A model generated the notes under the pieces. The model worked only from the letters and a program-made list of their open reading frames with translations. It was not told the origin of the DNA and searched no databases. A program made the position numbers and the translations under genes. From Ktedonobacteraceae bacterium (GTDB taxonomy: Bacteria > Chloroflexota > Ktedonobacteria > Ktedonobacterales > Ktedonobacteraceae): DNA of 10,352 nucleotides. This document shows, one piece after another, positions 7,651-10,352 of this stretch; position 1 is the stretch's first letter; the number at the start of each line of letters is the position of its first letter. The stretch lies in NCBI GenBank assembly GCA_014896635.1, contig JADBKA010000163.1, positions 1 to 10,352 of the forward strand, written 5' to 3'.

Positions 7651-8703
7651 ATGCTTTTCTTCAGAAAGAAAAACGACGCTGACAACAACAAAATCATCTC
7701 TCTCTCACGGGAACGCGACGAAGCGCGCGAACTGCTGGAGCGCATCCTCGCGCTGGACCTCAGCCAGTGCGATCTTGCCGTCTGCCTCGCTTCGGCCCAG
7801 GATGGCAGCGATGTCCCGCTCTTTCGCCGCGTCCATCTCTCGCAGCAGGCCGCCGATGAGTTTCGCCAGGCCATTGATACAGCTCTGGAGCCACACGAAA
7901 AGGCGCTGATCGAGGGGAATCTCGTTCTCGCTGAGTTCAGCGCCGACAACGTTCTGGAAGATGGCGTGATCGAATATCTACGTATCCCCGACCATCAGAC
8001 GCTTGCGCCGCAGATCGCAGACCTGCACAACTTCAGAAGCCTGGAGCGTTTCGACGCAGATGAGAAGGCTTTTACCCAGAATTTGCGCTTCTATGCGATA
8101 GTGCTCTCGCCGCCTGCCTCAGTCGGTTTGCAGCATCCCGTCCACTATTATCGCTGGTACAGCCGTACCTTGCTCCTGAGCGAATCGTCACAACATGCCA
8201 TTTGCCTGCACAGACAGACAGGCATGTATAAAACCATTGACGATCCGGTGCTGCTCTTCGACCGCCATGTAGACTGCTTTAGCTGTGGCGAGCGCATGTA
8301 CATCCTTCAAAAATTCTATTTCTACACCATCTTTCGCTTTCTCGACGCTCTACGCGACAATGCCAGGTGCGCCCTGGACATCCTGGAAGCAATGGATCTG
8401 ATCCACAGCTTTCCCGCTTTCAAGCAGGACTGCCTGAAAAATAAAAACAAGCTGCTCATCCTGAGCAGGATTTACCACAAGCCCTATCTCCGGGACCTCT
8501 CTATAGCTGACCTGGAGCAGATCATCAACGACTACAACCTGCCCATCGACGTCGAGATCATCAACGGCAAGCGCAAACTCAAATACAATCCGCGCTCCCC
8601 CTGGGCCATCCTGCACCTGCTGGACGATAGTTATGCCGATTCTCCTCTGACGCAAACAAGCTATCATGTCAAAGGCAAACGTGAAATACAGAAACGCCGG
8701 TGA
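7651..8703 (+). CDS. kwaB: KwaB-like DUF4868 protein of a Kiwa-type antiphage system
   Basis: A soluble protein of 350 aa, slightly longer than the roughly 315 aa I recall for KwaB, with no membrane segment. The extra length is partly a charged N-terminal stretch (residues 1-30). Three regions resemble DUF4868: the DPVLLFDRHVDCFSCGERMYILQKFYFYTIF stretch at about 198-228, the helical segment with ILEAMDLIHSF (244-254), and the C-terminal WAILHLLDDSYADSPLT...GKR block (318-344), which is the most recognisable part. In described Kiwa systems KwaB is the cytoplasmic, DNA-associated partner that acts when KwaA senses infection. Translation is coupled to kwaA: the ATG is seven bases after the kwaA stop, and GAGGA overlaps that stop. 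A second ATG at 7646 is in another frame and is not used. The name is based on motifs and on the membrane neighbour; no search could be run. Confidence 0.7.
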   Translation: MLFFRKKNDADNNKIISLSRERDEARELLERILALDLSQCDLAVCLASAQDGSDVPLFRRVHLSQQAADEFRQAIDTALEPHEKALIEGNLVLAEFSADNVLEDGVIEYLRIPDHQTLAPQIADLHNFRSLERFDADEKAFTQNLRFYAIVLSPPASVGLQHPVHYYRWYSRTLLLSESSQHAICLHRQTGMYKTIDDPVLLFDRHVDCFSCGERMYILQKFYFYTIFRFLDALRDNARCALDILEAMDLIHSFPAFKQDCLKNKNKLLILSRIYHKPYLRDLSIADLEQIINDYNLPIDVEIINGKRKLKYNPRSPWAILHLLDDSYADSPLTQTSYHVKGKREIQKRR

Positions 8704-8708
8704 TAAAA

Positions 8709-8742
8709 GGGGGTCCAGGGGTCTCCCTGGCGGGGGTTGGGG
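8709..8742 (+). repeat. G-rich hairpin / potential G-quadruplex between kwaB and hsdR
   Basis: Four G-runs of at least four (8709-8713, 8718-8721, 8732-8736, 8739-8742) are separated by loops of 4, 10 and 2 bases, a G-quadruplex-compatible pattern on the coding strand. It also contains a hairpin, CCAGGG (8715-8720) pairing with CCCTGG (8725-8730). It lies six bases past the kwaB stop. It may be a dispersed repeat of the host genome, a pause or terminator element, or neither. The rest of the 126-base kwaB-hsdR gap shows only a ribosome-binding site. Confidence 0.6.
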
Positions 8743-8829
8743 TGTCCTCAATCTCCATCATACCCTGCAAGGCGGAGTGAAAAAGCATGAGGCCAGTAGA
8801 AATCAGCGAGAATAGAGAGGACAAACACC

Positions 8830-10352
8830 ATGACCGCCATACATGACGAGGCCGACAACCAGTTACACCAGCGTACACTCGACGGTTTCCGCGAACAGGG
8901 CTACGAAGTGCTCGACGCCAGCGCCGAGCAAGGTTCTTCCTGTGCTATCACCGGACGCGCGAACGACAGCGAAGTCGTACTCACCGAGCGCCTGCACCAG
9001 GCACTGCGCCGCCTGAATCCCGCTGTATCGCAGGATCTGCTCGAACAGGCCCGCGAGCAACTGACGCAGAACTACAGCCTGCGCGAACTGGCCGCCGCTA
9101 ACCAGGACGTCTATCGCCTGCTCACATATGGCATAAAGCTGGATATAGCATCGCCAGCGGCAGCACAAGTAAGAGGAACGTCAGAAGAAAAAGTGACGGT
9201 TCAGGTGATCGACTGGAAGAATCCACAGAACAACAACTTTCTGCTTGTTACCGGCCTGAGCATCAACGGTCAACTGGGACGCGGCAGACTGGACTACGTT
9301 GGCTTCGTCAATGGCCTGCCCCTGCTGCTGCCAGTTGTGCGCGCCAGCGGGCGACAGCAGGATCGCCTGCGCCGTCTCTACGATCTGGTTGAAAAAGACT
9401 ACAAGCAACGTTTTCCTCAACTTTTCTGGTATAATGCGCTTATTCTTCTTTCAGACGGGCAACACAGCAAAATGGGCAGCATGGCGACCACCTGGGAACA
9501 CTTCGTCGAGTGGAAGCGTGTTGAGCGCGAGGACGAACCGGAAAACACAACGCTGGAAACGCTGCTCAAAGGCACCTGTGCCAGAGGGCGCCTGCTGGAC
9601 ATCGTTGAAAACTTCACCCTCTTCAAGCCGGTAGCCGGCGGCCTGCTCAAGATCGTCGCACGCTGTCACCAGTATCTCGGCGTGAATGCCGCCTTTGCCC
9701 GTATGCAGCGCATCAAAGAGCTTGACGGCAAGATCGGCGTTTTCTGGCACACACAGGGCGCAGGCAAGAGCTACTCCATGATCTTCTTCGAGCAAAAAGT
9801 CCAGCACAAACTATCCGGCAACTGGACCTTCGTTGTCGTCACCGACCGCGAAGACCTGGATAAACAGATTTATGAAAATTTCGCGCAGATCGGAGTCATC
9901 AGCGAACCACAGGAGCGCGTACGTGCCACCAGCCGTGACGAACTTAAAAGGCTCCTGCGCGAGAATCATAGTATCATCTTCACTCTGATTCAGAAATTCC
10001 AGACCGAGCAGCCGCAGCAGCCATATCCGAAGCTCTCTGACCGCGACGATATTATCGTCATGACCGATGAAGCCCACCGTTCCCAGTACGATACACTCGC
10101 CGCAAATATGCGCACAGCTCTGCCCAACGCCTCTTTCATCGGCTTCACCGGCACGCCACTCATCGACAGAGAAGAACACGAGACACGCGAAACATTCGGC
10201 CCCTATATCAGCAAGTACCCGTTTCTCCAGGCCATCAGGGATGGCGTGACCGTTCCCCTCATATATGAAAACCGTACACCGGAAATCGAGTTGCAGGTAG
10301 CCGAAGTCGCAGAGGCCATCCAGGAGATGGAGCGCCGGACCGGGCTGAGCGA
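8830..10352 (+). CDS. hsdR: Type I restriction subunit HsdR (3' end cut by window), nuclease motif degenerate
   Basis: ATP-driven DNA translocase subunit of the Type I complex. The visible 507 residues are about half of the usual roughly 1000. The ATG at 8830 has GAGAGGA eight bases upstream. The N-terminal region follows the HsdR pattern (NNNFLLV at 134-140; FVNGLPL at 159-165; LFWYNALILLSDG at 198-210). At the nuclease motif the family reads PD...FVNGLPL..IELK. Here it reads L-D155...FVNGLPLLLPVVR, so D155 is kept but the catalytic E and K, due at +14 and +16, are V169 and R171. The helicase core is intact: Walker A HTQGAGKS (307-314), motif Ia VVVTDRE (335-341), DEAH box TDEAH (412-416) and motif III GFTGTPL (438-444). 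So translocation is expected, while cleavage is not. The frame runs past the right edge without a stop, and no frameshift explains the motif change. The helicase C-terminal half is not visible. Confidence 0.9.
   Translation, partial: MTAIHDEADNQLHQRTLDGFREQGYEVLDASAEQGSSCAITGRANDSEVVLTERLHQALRRLNPAVSQDLLEQAREQLTQNYSLRELAAANQDVYRLLTYGIKLDIASPAAAQVRGTSEEKVTVQVIDWKNPQNNNFLLVTGLSINGQLGRGRLDYVGFVNGLPLLLPVVRASGRQQDRLRRLYDLVEKDYKQRFPQLFWYNALILLSDGQHSKMGSMATTWEHFVEWKRVEREDEPENTTLETLLKGTCARGRLLDIVENFTLFKPVAGGLLKIVARCHQYLGVNAAFARMQRIKELDGKIGVFWHTQGAGKSYSMIFFEQKVQHKLSGNWTFVVVTDREDLDKQIYENFAQIGVISEPQERVRATSRDELKRLLRENHSIIFTLIQKFQTEQPQQPYPKLSDRDDIIVMTDEAHRSQYDTLAANMRTALPNASFIGFTGTPLIDREEHETRETFGPYISKYPFLQAIRDGVTVPLIYENRTPEIELQVAEVAEAIQEMERRTGLS

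Noticed and set aside
9286..9348. Frameshift or sequencing error explaining the lost nuclease residues in hsdR
   Set aside because: The frame is continuous, flanking motifs keep exact spacing, and no alternative frame gives E-x-K here, so several codon substitutions are needed and not an indel.

Overview
The window is a bacterial chromosome segment with mixed GC. Core genes are GC-rich, while the DNA-recognition parts of one gene are AT-rich. The gene set (a secreted GH15 glucoamylase with CBM25 starch-binding modules, a large Type I restriction locus, and G-rich or palindromic intergenic elements) suggests a Chloroflexota soil bacterium of the Ktedonobacteria kind. This is an impression from protein style; no rRNA or other marker gene is present to confirm it.

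Layout. Positions 1-619 (+) hold the 3' end of an NAD(P)-dependent extended-SDR epimerase/dehydratase. A convergent-terminator region (620-729) separates it from a long minus-strand gene (730-3621) for a secreted glucoamylase/glucodextranase-type enzyme. That enzyme ends in two CBM25 modules encoded by a base-perfect 302-bp tandem duplication. A roughly 420-bp divergent regulatory region (3622-4042) carries a recognisable promoter in each direction and a set of 11-bp direct repeats on the hsdM side. From 4043 to the right edge, all genes are on the + strand and form one defence locus: hsdM, hsdS, a kwaA-like membrane protein, a kwaB-like (DUF4868) protein, and hsdR (cut by the window end).

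How the genes fit together. HsdM and HsdS would form the sequence-specific adenine methyltransferase of a Type I restriction-modification system, and HsdR would be the DNA translocase/nuclease. Two things are unusual. First, a Kiwa-like antiphage pair (KwaA membrane protein plus KwaB) sits between hsdS and hsdR. This is the slot used by the anticodon nuclease gene prrC in some E. coli Type I loci. Second, the HsdR has intact helicase motifs, but its PD-(D/E)xK nuclease motif lacks the E and K: they read V169 and R171, at exactly the spacing where the catalytic E and K should be. The locus may therefore be a non-cleaving Type I translocase/methylase coupled to Kiwa-like effectors. That coupling is inference. 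The motif loss and the gene order are read directly from the sequence.

Other points: hsdS is a mosaic of two AT-rich target-recognition domains in a GC-rich framework, and its second domain contains an 8-T run. A perfect 21-bp-arm hairpin follows hsdS, and a G-rich hairpin with quadruplex potential lies between kwaB and hsdR.
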